From positions 1 through 62,527 of the forward strand of contig NZ_QRBF01000011.1 in assembly GCF_003363265.1 (NCBI RefSeq): a DNA stretch of 62,527 bases, given 5' to 3'. The notes beneath the pieces are model-generated. The model saw only the letters and a list, made by a program, of their open reading frames with translations, ran no database searches and was not told the DNA's origin. This document shows, in pieces, positions 45,736 through 54,486 of this stretch (its first letter is position 1; every line of letters begins with the position of its first letter). Made by a program: the position numbers and the translations under genes. This DNA is from Dyella psychrodurans. GTDB lineage: Bacteria; Pseudomonadota; Gammaproteobacteria; Xanthomonadales; Rhodanobacteraceae.

Positions 45736-46403
45736 TGCTGGCTGCCTTTGCCAACCCCGTTTTCGACAGCCAGCGCACCTTCCGTGAATTGCTGCAGGCG
45801 ATGGCGCGCCCCGCCGTGCCGCGCCCGCTGCCCGTTCTGCCCCCCTCGCCCGCGCCGATTGCATCGGCCGCGATGGCGATCGTGCTGACGCTTTGCGATG
45901 CGACGACCTCCGTCTGGCTGCAGCAGCCGGAGGACGAGGCGGTTCGCCACGTGCGTTTTCATGCCGGCCTGAAGCTGGTGGAACAACCGCAGGATGCCGA
46001 CTTCGCGCTGATCACCGATCCCGTTTCGATGCCGCCGCTGGAGGCGTTCGCGCGCGGCGACATGCGCTATCCGGATCGTTCGGCCAGCCTGATCATCCAG
46101 GCTGCCGCCATCAGCTCCTCCCCCTGCGTGCAGGGGGAGGTTGGGAAGGGGCCGCTCGCACTTGCCTCGACGCAAGACAGTGCAACCCCACCCCAACCCT
46201 CCCCTGCAAGCAGGGGAGGGAGCAAATTCGCCGGTCCTGGAATTCGCGACACCGAAACCGTCGCCATCGACGGATTGCCCGGCGACTTCTGGCAACAACG
46301 TACCGCACTCGCCGCGCAGCTTCCGCTCGGCATCGATCTGTTTTTCGTCGCCGGGCAGCAAGTGCTTGCCTTGCCGCGCACGACTCGCCTGCTGGAGGGC
46401 TGA
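45732..46403 (+). CDS. phnH: C-P lyase subunit PhnH carrying an in-frame palindromic element
   Basis: The gene encodes 223 residues against about 194 in E. coli. It begins FANPVFDSQRTFRELLQAM and ends PLGIDLFFVAGQQVLALPRT, both typical of PhnH. In the middle, between LIIQAAAI and FAGPGI, a copy of the repeated element (46115-46222, 108 bp, 36 codons) is inserted in frame and encodes a stretch rich in S, P and G (VQGEVGKGPLALASTQD). In E. coli PhnH a short turn of about seven residues joins these two parts. The element may therefore sit in a surface loop. The frame stays open, so the protein is probably made and functional. Confidence 0.9.
   Translation: MMLAAFANPVFDSQRTFRELLQAMARPAVPRPLPVLPPSPAPIASAAMAIVLTLCDATTSVWLQQPEDEAVRHVRFHAGLKLVEQPQDADFALITDPVSMPPLEAFARGDMRYPDRSASLIIQAAAISSSPCVQGEVGKGPLALASTQDSATPPQPSPASRGGSKFAGPGIRDTETVAIDGLPGDFWQQRTALAAQLPLGIDLFFVAGQQVLALPRTTRLLEG
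46115..46222. repeat. Double-palindromic element, copy 6, inside phnH
   Basis: This copy is complete, with both outer palindromes, the centre CTTGCCTCGACGCAAG and the right arm. It is 108 bp long, a multiple of three, and does not interrupt the phnH frame. Confidence 0.9.
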
Positions 46404-47591
46404 ATGTACGTTGCCGTAAAAGGTGGCGAGCAAGCGATCGCTCGTTCGCTGGAATTGTTGGCCGAGGCGCGTCGCGGCAACACTGCCGTGCCGGAACTGG
46501 AACTTGCGCAAATCCGCGAACAGCTGCGCCTGGGCGTGGCGCGCGTGATGCAGGAAGGCTCCTTGTACGACGAGGATCTCGCCGCGCTGGCCATCCGCCA
46601 GGCAGCGGGCGACATGCTGGAAGCGATTTTCCTGCTGCGCGCCTACCGCACCACCTTGCCGCGCTTCGGTTACACGCTGCCGCTGGATACCACGGCGATG
46701 CGCGTGCGCCGTCGCGTATCGGGCACGTTCAAGGATATTCCGGGCGGCCAGGTGCTGGGTCCCACCTACGACTACACGCAACGCCTGCTGGAATTCGATG
46801 TGGCGCCGGTCCCGCACGTGGCACCCGCCGAAGCACCGCTGCCATCGAACATGCCGCGCGTGCTCGATCTGCTGGATGCCGAAGCGCTGATCGAGCGCAT
46901 CGAACCCGGCAACGATCCCGAGCCGATCGATCTCACCCGCGAACCGCTCACCTTCCCCGCCGATCGCGCCACCCGTTTGCAGAATCTGTCGCGCGGCGAC
47001 GAAGGTTTTCTGCTGGGCATGGCGTATTCCACGCAGCGCGGCTATGCCGAGAGCCATCCGTTCGCCGGCGAAATTCGCATGGGCGAAGTGGATGTGAGCG
47101 TATGCCCGGAAGAACTCGGCTTCGTCATCGAGATCGGCGCGATCGTGCTGACGGAATGCCAGATGATCAATCAGTTCCATGGCGGCAACGGCGTGCCGCC
47201 GCAATTCACGCGCGGCTACGGCTTGACCATGGGCGAGGGCGAGCGCAAGGCGATGTCGATGGCTTTGGTCGATCGCGCCTTGCGTTGCGATGAACTCGCC
47301 GAACCGAACTACGCGCCCGCGCAGAATCAGGAATTCGTGCTGTCGCATTCGGACAGCGTGGAAGCGTCTGGCTTCGTGCAGCATCTGAAGCTGCCGCATT
47401 ACGTGGATTTCCAGGCGGAGTTGTCGCTATTGCGAACGCTCGCCGCACAACACGCTGCTCCTCCCCCTGTAAAACAGGGGGAGGCTGGGAGGGGGTCGCC
47501 CGCACTTGCCCCGGCGCAAGAGTGTGCAACCCCACCCCAACTCTCCCCTGTTGCACAGGGGAGGGAGTCGATCGAGGTGCAAGGAACATGA
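46404..47591 (+). CDS. phnI: C-P lyase subunit PhnI with element-derived C-terminal tail
   Basis: The 395-residue protein has the PhnI blocks MYVAVKGGEQAI, QEGSLYDEDLAALAIRQAAG, YSTQRGYAESHPFAGEIRMG and ECQMINQFHGGNG. The enzyme, a nucleosidase with PhnG/H/L, exchanges adenine for phosphonate. The family sequence ends around LPHYVDFQAELSLLRTL. The last 40 residues or so come from a palindromic element (47458-47567) in frame with the gene and in the same frame as the phnH copy, giving QGEAGRGSPALAPAQE. The stop overlaps phnJ (ATGA), so translational coupling survives. phnI starts directly after the phnH stop. Confidence 0.92.
   Translation: MYVAVKGGEQAIARSLELLAEARRGNTAVPELELAQIREQLRLGVARVMQEGSLYDEDLAALAIRQAAGDMLEAIFLLRAYRTTLPRFGYTLPLDTTAMRVRRRVSGTFKDIPGGQVLGPTYDYTQRLLEFDVAPVPHVAPAEAPLPSNMPRVLDLLDAEALIERIEPGNDPEPIDLTREPLTFPADRATRLQNLSRGDEGFLLGMAYSTQRGYAESHPFAGEIRMGEVDVSVCPEELGFVIEIGAIVLTECQMINQFHGGNGVPPQFTRGYGLTMGEGERKAMSMALVDRALRCDELAEPNYAPAQNQEFVLSHSDSVEASGFVQHLKLPHYVDFQAELSLLRTLAAQHAAPPPVKQGEAGRGSPALAPAQECATPPQLSPVAQGRESIEVQGT
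47458..47567. repeat. Double-palindromic element, copy 7, in the phnI 3' end
   Basis: This copy lies between the conserved phnI coding region and the phnJ start. It has the same orientation and reading frame as the phnH copy, with one altered palindrome (CCCCTGTAAAACAGGGG). Confidence 0.9.
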
Positions 47592-48421
47592 CCTACAACT
47601 TCGCCTTCCTCGACGAAGACACCAAGCGCATGTTGCGCCGCGCGCTGCTGAAAGCCGTGGCGATTCCCGGTTACCAGGTTCCGTTCGGCAGCCGAGAAAT
47701 GCCGCTGCCGTATGGCTGGGGCACGGGCGGCATCCAGGTCACGGCAGCCTTGCTTGGACCTGACGATGTGCTGAAAGTGATCGACCAGGGCGCGGACGAC
47801 ACCACCAATGCGGTGAATATCCGCCGCTTTTTCAGCCGAGTCGCGGGCGTCGCCACGACGGAACACACCGCCGACGCCACGCTGATCCAGACGCGCCACC
47901 GCATTCCTGAAACATCGCTGCGCGAAGATCAGATCCTTGTGTTCCAGGTGCCCGAGCCCGAACCGCTGCGCACCCTGGAACCTCGCGAAGCCGAAACGCG
48001 CACCTTGCATGCGCTGGCCGACTACGGATTGATGCACGTGAAGTTGTACGAGGACATTGCCCAGTATGGACACATCGCCACCAGCTACGACTACCCGGTG
48101 TTGGTCGACGGGCGCTTTTTGACCTCGCCGTCGCCGATTCCGAAGTTCGACAACCCCAAGCTCGACCGCTCCCCGGCGTTGATGCTGTTCGGTGCGGGGC
48201 GCGAAAAACGTCTTTACGCGATACCGCCTTACACGCGGGTGGAGAGCCTGGCCTTCGACGATCATCCGTTCGAGATTCAGCGTTGGGAGCATCAGTGCGA
48301 GCTGTGCGGTTCCGGCGAAAGTTATCTGGACGAGGTCGTCGTCGACGATCGCGGCACACGCATGTTCGTGTGTTCCGACACCGATTTCTGCAGCGGTCGC
48401 CGCGTGGAGGCACAGGCATGA
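47588..48421 (+). CDS. phnJ: Radical-SAM C-P lyase PhnJ
   Basis: The 277-residue enzyme begins YNFAFLDEDTKRMLRRALLK, as PhnJ does. The iron-sulfur cysteines follow the PhnJ pattern C-x2-C-x21-C-x5-C, seen in CELCGSGESY...FVCSDTDFC near the C-terminus. It cleaves the carbon-phosphorus bond of ribose-1-phosphonate 5-phosphate by radical chemistry, releasing the alkane and ribose 1,2-cyclic phosphate 5-phosphate. Start and stop overlap the neighbours (ATGA on both sides), as expected for a co-translated core complex. Confidence 0.96.
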   Translation: MTYNFAFLDEDTKRMLRRALLKAVAIPGYQVPFGSREMPLPYGWGTGGIQVTAALLGPDDVLKVIDQGADDTTNAVNIRRFFSRVAGVATTEHTADATLIQTRHRIPETSLREDQILVFQVPEPEPLRTLEPREAETRTLHALADYGLMHVKLYEDIAQYGHIATSYDYPVLVDGRFLTSPSPIPKFDNPKLDRSPALMLFGAGREKRLYAIPPYTRVESLAFDDHPFEIQRWEHQCELCGSGESYLDEVVVDDRGTRMFVCSDTDFCSGRRVEAQA

Positions 48422-49188
48422 GCGCGCTGTTGCAAGTACGCGGCCTGAGCCGCCATTACGGGCAGCGCGTCGGCTGCGAGGATGTGAGCTTCGATCTGCA
48501 TCCGGGCGAGTTGCTGTGCATCGTGGGCGAATCGGGTTCCGGCAAGTCGACCTTGCTCAACACCGTGGCCGCGCAACTGGCGCCTTCTTCCGGCTCGGTG
48601 CGGTATCGCCAGCGCAGCGGCGGCTGGCTTGAACTGAGCGCGTTGAGCGAAGCCGACCGTCGGCGCCTGGCGCGCGAGGAATGGGGCTTCGTCACGCAGA
48701 ATCCGCGCGACGGGTTGCGCCTCAACGTGAGTGCAGGCGCCAATGTCGCCGAACGCCTGATGGCGCTTGGCATGCGCAATTACAGCCAGCTTCGCCACAT
48801 CGCACGGGGCTGGCTGGAGCGCGTGGAGATCGATCCCGCGCGCATCGACGACGCGCCGACCAGCTTTTCGGGCGGCATGCAGCAACGCCTGCAGATCGCG
48901 CGCACCCTGGTGACGCAACCGCGGCTGGTGTTCATGGACGAGCCGACAGCCGGCCTGGACGTATCGGTGCAGGCGCGCATTCTCGATCTGTTGCGCAGGC
49001 TGGTGAACGAACTGGGCCTGGCCGCCGTGATGGTGACGCACGACCTGGCCGTGGCACGCCTGCTCGCCGCACGCACGATCGTGATGCAGGGCGGACGCGT
49101 GGTCGAAACCGGACTCACCGACCAGATCCTCGACGATCCGCAACATCCGTACACGCAATTGCTCGTTTCTTCGGTGCTGACGACATGA
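48418..49188 (+). CDS. phnK: ABC-type ATPase PhnK of the C-P lyase complex
   Basis: The 256-residue ATPase has Walker A (GESGSGKST), the ABC signature (FSGGMQQRLQIA), Walker B (LVFMDEP) and a switch His in MVTHDLAVA. PhnK binds the PhnJ side of the C-P lyase core and is needed for phosphonate use but not for transport. It is similar to dipeptide ABC ATPases. It overlaps phnJ and phnL by four bases each. Confidence 0.95.
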   Translation: MSALLQVRGLSRHYGQRVGCEDVSFDLHPGELLCIVGESGSGKSTLLNTVAAQLAPSSGSVRYRQRSGGWLELSALSEADRRRLAREEWGFVTQNPRDGLRLNVSAGANVAERLMALGMRNYSQLRHIARGWLERVEIDPARIDDAPTSFSGGMQQRLQIARTLVTQPRLVFMDEPTAGLDVSVQARILDLLRRLVNELGLAAVMVTHDLAVARLLAARTIVMQGGRVVETGLTDQILDDPQHPYTQLLVSSVLTT

Positions 49189-49886
49189 CCGCCGCCTTGA
49201 TGCTCGAACTGCGCGACCTTAGCAAGTCGTTTGAACTGCACCATCAGCACGGCGCCCGCCTGAACGTGCTGCGCGGCCTGGATCTGCGCCTGCACGCAGG
49301 CGAATGCGTGGTGCTGTCCGGTCCGTCCGGCGCGGGCAAGAGCACGCTGCTGCGCGTGATCTACGCCAATTACCGTCCCACCTTCGGCGCGGTGCATGTG
49401 CGTCACGCCGATCGCTGGCTCGACCTCGCCAAGGCGACGCCGCACGAAGTGCTGGATGTGCGCCGCCACACCCTGGGTTACGTCAGTCAGTTTCTGCGCG
49501 TGATCCCGCGCGTGCCGGCGCTGGACATCGTCGCCGAGCCCTTGCTGCAAGCGGGCGTGGACGAACAGGAGGCAAGGCGGCGCGCCGGCGACCTGCTGCG
49601 TCGCCTGAATGTGCCGGAGCGTTTGTGGCCGTTGCCGCCAGGCACCTTCTCCGGCGGCGAACAGCAGCGCGTGAACATTGCGCGCGGACTGATCGTGCGA
49701 CGCCCGATCGTGCTGCTGGACGAACCCACCGCATCGCTGGATGCCGAAAACCGCAACGTCGTGGCGCAGCTGCTTGCCGAAGCGCGCGCGGACGGTTCGG
49801 CGGTGCTCGGCATCTTTCATGACGAGGACATGCGCGACCGTGTCGCCACGCGCCTGTTTCCGATGCAAACCCTCGAAGCCGCTTGA
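49185..49886 (+). CDS. phnL: ABC-type ATPase PhnL of the C-P lyase complex
   Basis: The 233-residue protein has Walker A (GPSGAGKST), ABC signature (FSGGEQQRVNIARG) and Walker B (IVLLDEP), with an HDE-type switch (GIFHDEDMRD). PhnL with PhnGHI is required for the nucleosidase step that joins phosphonate and ribose. It starts in an ATGA overlap with phnK and is followed after 50 bases by phnM. Confidence 0.95.
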   Translation: MTAALMLELRDLSKSFELHHQHGARLNVLRGLDLRLHAGECVVLSGPSGAGKSTLLRVIYANYRPTFGAVHVRHADRWLDLAKATPHEVLDVRRHTLGYVSQFLRVIPRVPALDIVAEPLLQAGVDEQEARRRAGDLLRRLNVPERLWPLPPGTFSGGEQQRVNIARGLIVRRPIVLLDEPTASLDAENRNVVAQLLAEARADGSAVLGIFHDEDMRDRVATRLFPMQTLEAA

Positions 49887-49936
49887 CCCCTGTTTTAACG
49901 ACCTTCGTATCTGAGAATTTTTTCGTCGAGACCACC

Positions 49937-51079
49937 ATGAACGATTTAGCTTTGACCAACGCGCGCATCGTGCTCGACGATGGCGTCATCCACGGCACCC
50001 TCATCTCCCGCAACGGCCTGATCCGGCTGGTGGACGAAGGATCGACGCAGGCGCCGAACGCCATCGACTGCGAAGGCGATTACATCGTTCCGGGCCTGAT
50101 CGAACTGCACACCGACAATCTCGAAAAACACCTGATGCCGCGCGCCGGCGTGCTGTGGCCCTCGATTCCGGCGGTGCTGACGCATGATGCACAAGTGGTG
50201 GCCGCGGGCATCACCACCGTGTTCGATGCGCTGTCGGTGGGCGACGTGGAAGAAGAAAGCGTGCGCATCGATACCTTGCGCAGCACGTACGACGCCATTC
50301 TCGAAGGCCAGTCCACCGGTGCCTTGCGTGCCGACCACTGGATTCACCTGCGTTGCGAGCTGGCCTATCCGCGTTTGATGGAGACGCTCGAACCCTTGAT
50401 GGATCACGGCAGCGTGCGGCTCATTTCGCTGATGGATCACACGCCGGGTCAGCGCCAGTACCGCGATCTGGCGCAGTACCGCAAGTACTACAGCAAGAAC
50501 CACATGACCTGGTCGGAAGACGAATTCGCCGAGGTGGTGAAGCGCCGCACCGAACAGCAGGCGCAATACAGCGCCAAGCATGAAAACGCCGTACTGACGA
50601 TGATCCATGGGCGCAACATGGTGCTCGCCAGTCACGACGATACCGATGCGCAGCAAGTGGAACACGCACGGCGCATCGGCGTGACGATTTCCGAATTCCC
50701 GACCACGCAGGAAGCCGCCGACGCGGCGCATGCGCACGGACTCACGACGATCATGGGCGCGCCCAATGTCGTGCGCGGCGGCTCGCATTCGGGCAATGTC
50801 GCGGCGCTGGAATTGGCGCGTACCGATCGTCTGGACATGTTGTCGTCCGACTACGTTCCGGCCAGCTTGCTGCACGGTGCTTTCCTGCTGCATACGCTGG
50901 CCGGCTGGTCGATGCCCAAGGCGATGGCGACGGTGAGCCGCAATCCGGCCAAGGCGCTCGGCTTTGACGATCGCGGCTCGTTGAAAGCCGGTATGCGTGC
51001 AGACGTCGTGCGTATGCGCGCGGTGGATGGTCTGCCTATCGTGCGCAATGTTTGGGTGAACGGGCAGCGTGCGTTCTAA
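49937..51079 (+). CDS. phnM: Ribose 1-phosphonate triphosphate pyrophosphohydrolase PhnM
   Basis: The 380-residue metal-dependent hydrolase (amidohydrolase fold) has metal ligands in ELHTDNLEKH, where H-x-D lies near residue 60. It also has MDHTPGQRQYRD, IHGRNMVLASHDDT and APNVVRGGSHSGN, all typical of PhnM. It removes pyrophosphate from 5-triphosphoribosyl-1-phosphonate before C-P bond cleavage. It is the last gene of the phnGHIJKLM operon. No phnO or phnP follows; an element and other repeats lie downstream. Confidence 0.95.
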   Translation: MNDLALTNARIVLDDGVIHGTLISRNGLIRLVDEGSTQAPNAIDCEGDYIVPGLIELHTDNLEKHLMPRAGVLWPSIPAVLTHDAQVVAAGITTVFDALSVGDVEEESVRIDTLRSTYDAILEGQSTGALRADHWIHLRCELAYPRLMETLEPLMDHGSVRLISLMDHTPGQRQYRDLAQYRKYYSKNHMTWSEDEFAEVVKRRTEQQAQYSAKHENAVLTMIHGRNMVLASHDDTDAQQVEHARRIGVTISEFPTTQEAADAAHAHGLTTIMGAPNVVRGGSHSGNVAALELARTDRLDMLSSDYVPASLLHGAFLLHTLAGWSMPKAMATVSRNPAKALGFDDRGSLKAGMRADVVRMRAVDGLPIVRNVWVNGQRAF

Positions 51080-51095
51080 CACGCTACACATCACA

Positions 51096-51204
51096 CTCCC
51101 TCCCCTGCCTGCAGGGGAGGGTTGGGGTGGGGTCGAGCACTCTTGCGGTACGGCAAGTGCAAGCGACCCCCTCCCAACCTCCCCCTGCTTCGCAGGGGGA
51201 GGAG
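51096..51204. repeat. Double-palindromic element, copy 8
   Basis: This copy starts 17 bases after the phnM stop and has the same orientation as copy 1 (GGGGAGG arm on the left). It may form the 3' end of the phn transcript. Confidence 0.85.
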
Positions 51205-51278
51205 CGAAGCGCGTCTGTGTTTGCAGTCAGCGCGATGGTGACTTAGGGCGTTTGCATTCCCCCGTGCACCATTCGTCT

Positions 51279-51406
51279 CTCACCGTCATTCCGGCGAAGG
51301 CCGGAATCCAGTGTCGATATGCGTCCAAAGGACACAAAACCTTTTTTCGAGTGCTTCGCACGATGTATTGAAACTGGATTCCGGCCTTCGCCGGAATGAC
51401 GGTGAG
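51279..51406. repeat. 128-bp inverted repeat with 34-bp perfect arms
   Basis: The arms 51279-51312 and 51373-51406 are perfect complements (core CATTCCGGCGAAGGCCGGAA) around a 60-base centre. This type of element, containing GGCGAAGGCCGGAATCC, occurs widely in proteobacterial intergenic regions. No coding capacity is seen. Confidence 0.88.
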
Positions 51407-51782
51407 GCTTCGATGCGTGTGGCGAATAACTACAAACTTCCGGTCTGAAGTTTCAATCGTTTCATTCGCACACAATCCCATCGCGCGATAACCGCAGACC
51501 AACCCGCTCACACAAACGTGCTCGCAATACAAATCCCTACCTACGCAATTTCATGCGTAAATCCGCGCAGAAAACGCATGTCATCGTTCATACGTCCAAA
51601 AGACATCCCATTGCCACACGCATTCGCAGCCCTATGCACGTATGTAAAGACATAGACAGCTGACGAACTTGGCTAGACCACGTCACAAGCGTTTCATCGC
51701 GGTTAACTAGCCTTCCCAGGGTTGCAGTATCAGGCCTTTGTGCCGGCGCCTTCCGGCTAATACACCCTTGGGGGATACCATC

Positions 51783-54455
51783 TTGAAGATCAATCCAATC
51801 ACCTGCGCGGTGTTGGCCGCGCTCGCGGTGAGTCGCGTGTCTTACGCCGACGGCACCACGCCGCCTGCACCGGTTGCTCAGCCCAATCAGACGGTCGCCC
51901 AATCGTCCCAACCGGCGCAGAGCGGTCCGTCCGCCAATGCCGCCGATCCGGCGAACGCCGCCAATGCATCCACGCTCGGCACGGTCACCGTGACGGCGCA
52001 GCACACGGTGCAGGACATCCAGGACGTGCCGATCACGATCCAGGCGTTCACCGGCAATACCTTGCAGCAGTTGAACGTCACATCGTTCGACGACCTGATC
52101 AAATACCTGCCCAACGTGACCTTTGCGGCGAATGGTCCTGGCCAGGGCAACATCTACATGCGCGGCCTGAGCACCGGCTTCCTCGGCAATCAGTCCAGCG
52201 CGACCATCGCACCGTTCCCGAACGTGGCCGTCTACCTGGACGACCAGTCCATGCAGTTCCCCGCGCGTAATCTCGACGTCTACATGGTCGACATGGAGCG
52301 CGTGGAAGTGCTCGAGGGTCCGCAGGGCACGCTGTTCGGCGGCGGCGCCGAAGCGGGTGTCGTGCGCTACATCACCAACAAGCCGAACCTGGACAAGGTG
52401 AGCGGCAGCGCCGAAGCCAGTGTCGGCGTCACCGACGGCGGCGCTCCGAACAATTCGGCAAACGCGGTGCTGAACCTGCCGATCATTCCCGGTACGTTTG
52501 CCGTGCGTGGCGTGATCTACAACGATCATCAGGGCGGTTACATCGACAACGTGCCGAGCACGTACACGCGCCAGCCCACGGATGGCGGCGGCGCGATGGC
52601 TCCTTACGTGGCCGCGGGCGGCACGTCGGTTTTCAATAACTATTCCGTCGCGCAAAACAATTGGAATCCGGTCGACACCCAGGGTGCGCGCCTGTCCGCG
52701 CTGTGGAAGATCAACGACAACTGGAACTTCCTCATCGCCGAGAGCTACCAGAACCTGGATGCCAAGGGCCAGTCTTCGACGTATCCGGTCGGCTCCGATG
52801 GCGAGACGCTGGGCACCGATCAGATCACCGCGTTCGTGCCGGGTTGGAACAACGACCATTACACCAACAGCGCCTGGACCTTGAATGGCCAGGTCGGCGA
52901 CCTGTCGTTGGTGTACACCGGCGGCTATACCAATCGCCGCATCAGCGAGCAGCAGGACTACACCAACTACTCGCGCAGCGCGGGCGGCATGTATTACCAA
53001 TGCACCGGTACGTCGGCGGGTCTGTCCAGCGCCGGCAAGCCGATCTGCTATTCGCCGGCCGGTTATTGGAACGACACGGTGGGAAGCACGCACCAGAGCC
53101 ATGAGTTGCGGTTGAGCACGCCGGAAGACTATCGCTTCCGTGTCACCGGCGGTCTTTACTACGAAGACTTCGACATTCAAGACCACATGCGCTTCAACTA
53201 CCTCACGATTCCGTCGTGTACGCCGGCAAATCTCGCCGGCGCTCTCGCCGGTGGCAACCCGTGCGTAGCCGTCGCGGAGTCCTCGCCGGGTGTCACGCTT
53301 CCCGCGGGCACGGCCTTCGGCGAAAACACGGACCGCGGCTACAAGCAGGAGGCCGCGTTCGGCTCGATGTCGTATGACATCATCCCGGATGTCCTGACCG
53401 CGACCGTCGGCACGCGCTATTACCACTACTCCGAGTGGCAGACCGGTACCGAGTTCTACACCACCACCGCCCAGGTGAACGTCCCCAACGGTACCTATGT
53501 GGGCGACGACACCGTGATGAACTACCACCAGACCTATCACGGCTTTAAGAGCCGTGCGAACCTGGAGTGGCACATCACGCCGGATATGATGGTGTATTAC
53601 ACCTTCTCGCAAGGCTTCCGCCCGGGCGGTTTCAACCGCACCAGTTCGGACGTGGCCAAGCTCGATGGCGAGCCGCAGTACAAGAAGCCGATCAGCTACG
53701 CGCCCGACACGCTGACCAACAACGAAATCGGCTTCAAGTCCACGTTCTTCAATGACCGCCTGTTGCTCAACGCCTCTGCTTATGACATGCGCTGGGACAA
53801 CGTGCAGATGCAGTTCTTCAACCCGCTGGTGCTGGGCAATACCACCTTCGCGGTAAACGGGCCGAACTACAAGGTCGACGGCCTGGAAGTGCAGTTCCAG
53901 GGGAAGATCACCGAGGGCCTCTCGATCATCGGCTCGGGTTCGCTCAACCATGCCAAGCAGACCAACTCGCCGTGCCTGGTGAACAACATCCCGGGTTCGC
54001 CCGGCTACAACACGTGTATCGTCCAAACGGGCGCCATTGGCGACGTGTCGTCGTTCACCAATCCGTTCGGCAATGTCGGCAGCGTGCCGGCCTTCTCGCC
54101 CCGTTCGCAGTACAACATGCGTCTGCGTTACGACTGGACGTTTAACGGCGGCTTCAAGGCGTTCGCGCAGGCTGGCTTCAATCGCACCGGTTCGATGTAC
54201 AACCAGCCGGCGACCTATCCGAGCGGTGCTGGCGTGACCGATGTCACCACGGTGGAACTGCGTTACCTGCAAGGTGGCTACACCACCGTCGATGCATCGA
54301 TCGGCGTGGCCAAAGACAACTGGGACGTGTCGCTCTACGGCACCAACCTGACCGACAACCATGCCAGCGTGTTCACGTCCTCGGCTCAGTTCATCGAGTC
54401 GGAAGTGCCGATCCGTCCGCGCGTGCTGGGTGTGAAGGTCGGCTTCAAGTTCTAA
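51783..54455 (+). CDS. TonB-dependent receptor with TTG start
   Basis: The best start is the TTG at 51783, after GGGGGAT at 51770-51776. It gives 890 residues beginning with the signal MKINPITCAVLAALAVSRVS. A linker rich in A, N and P precedes the plug (TLGTVTVTAQHTVQDIQDVP, IYMRGLSTGFLGNQ, RVEVLEGPQGTLFGGGAEAG). The barrel ends RVLGVKVGFKF. It is similar to receptors of Sphingomonas and Xanthomonas with unknown, often aromatic or glycan, ligands. A sulfotransferase gene follows after a terminator, a pairing seen in this order of bacteria. Confidence 0.9.
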   Translation: MKINPITCAVLAALAVSRVSYADGTTPPAPVAQPNQTVAQSSQPAQSGPSANAADPANAANASTLGTVTVTAQHTVQDIQDVPITIQAFTGNTLQQLNVTSFDDLIKYLPNVTFAANGPGQGNIYMRGLSTGFLGNQSSATIAPFPNVAVYLDDQSMQFPARNLDVYMVDMERVEVLEGPQGTLFGGGAEAGVVRYITNKPNLDKVSGSAEASVGVTDGGAPNNSANAVLNLPIIPGTFAVRGVIYNDHQGGYIDNVPSTYTRQPTDGGGAMAPYVAAGGTSVFNNYSVAQNNWNPVDTQGARLSALWKINDNWNFLIAESYQNLDAKGQSSTYPVGSDGETLGTDQITAFVPGWNNDHYTNSAWTLNGQVGDLSLVYTGGYTNRRISEQQDYTNYSRSAGGMYYQCTGTSAGLSSAGKPICYSPAGYWNDTVGSTHQSHELRLSTPEDYRFRVTGGLYYEDFDIQDHMRFNYLTIPSCTPANLAGALAGGNPCVAVAESSPGVTLPAGTAFGENTDRGYKQEAAFGSMSYDIIPDVLTATVGTRYYHYSEWQTGTEFYTTTAQVNVPNGTYVGDDTVMNYHQTYHGFKSRANLEWHITPDMMVYYTFSQGFRPGGFNRTSSDVAKLDGEPQYKKPISYAPDTLTNNEIGFKSTFFNDRLLLNASAYDMRWDNVQMQFFNPLVLGNTTFAVNGPNYKVDGLEVQFQGKITEGLSIIGSGSLNHAKQTNSPCLVNNIPGSPGYNTCIVQTGAIGDVSSFTNPFGNVGSVPAFSPRSQYNMRLRYDWTFNGGFKAFAQAGFNRTGSMYNQPATYPSGAGVTDVTTVELRYLQGGYTTVDASIGVAKDNWDVSLYGTNLTDNHASVFTSSAQFIESEVPIRPRVLGVKVGFKF

Positions 54456-54486
54456 ACCTGCCTCTCCGCTGGCAGGCACGTAGAAT

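Larger units (their letters stand above)
51080..51782. other. Repeat-rich gap between phnM and a TonB receptor
   Basis: The region holds a palindromic element and a 128-bp inverted repeat (both listed). The rest, about 51410-51780, shows no gene and should contain the promoter of the downstream receptor. Confidence 0.5.

Noticed and set aside
46111-46230. phnH judged as a broken pseudogene because of the inserted element
   Set aside because: The insertion is a multiple of three without stop codons, and the conserved PhnH ends are both intact.
10288-51204. Palindromic elements considered as attachment sites or CRISPR repeats
   Set aside because: They are dispersed, cloverleaf-forming and not next to an integrase or cas gene.
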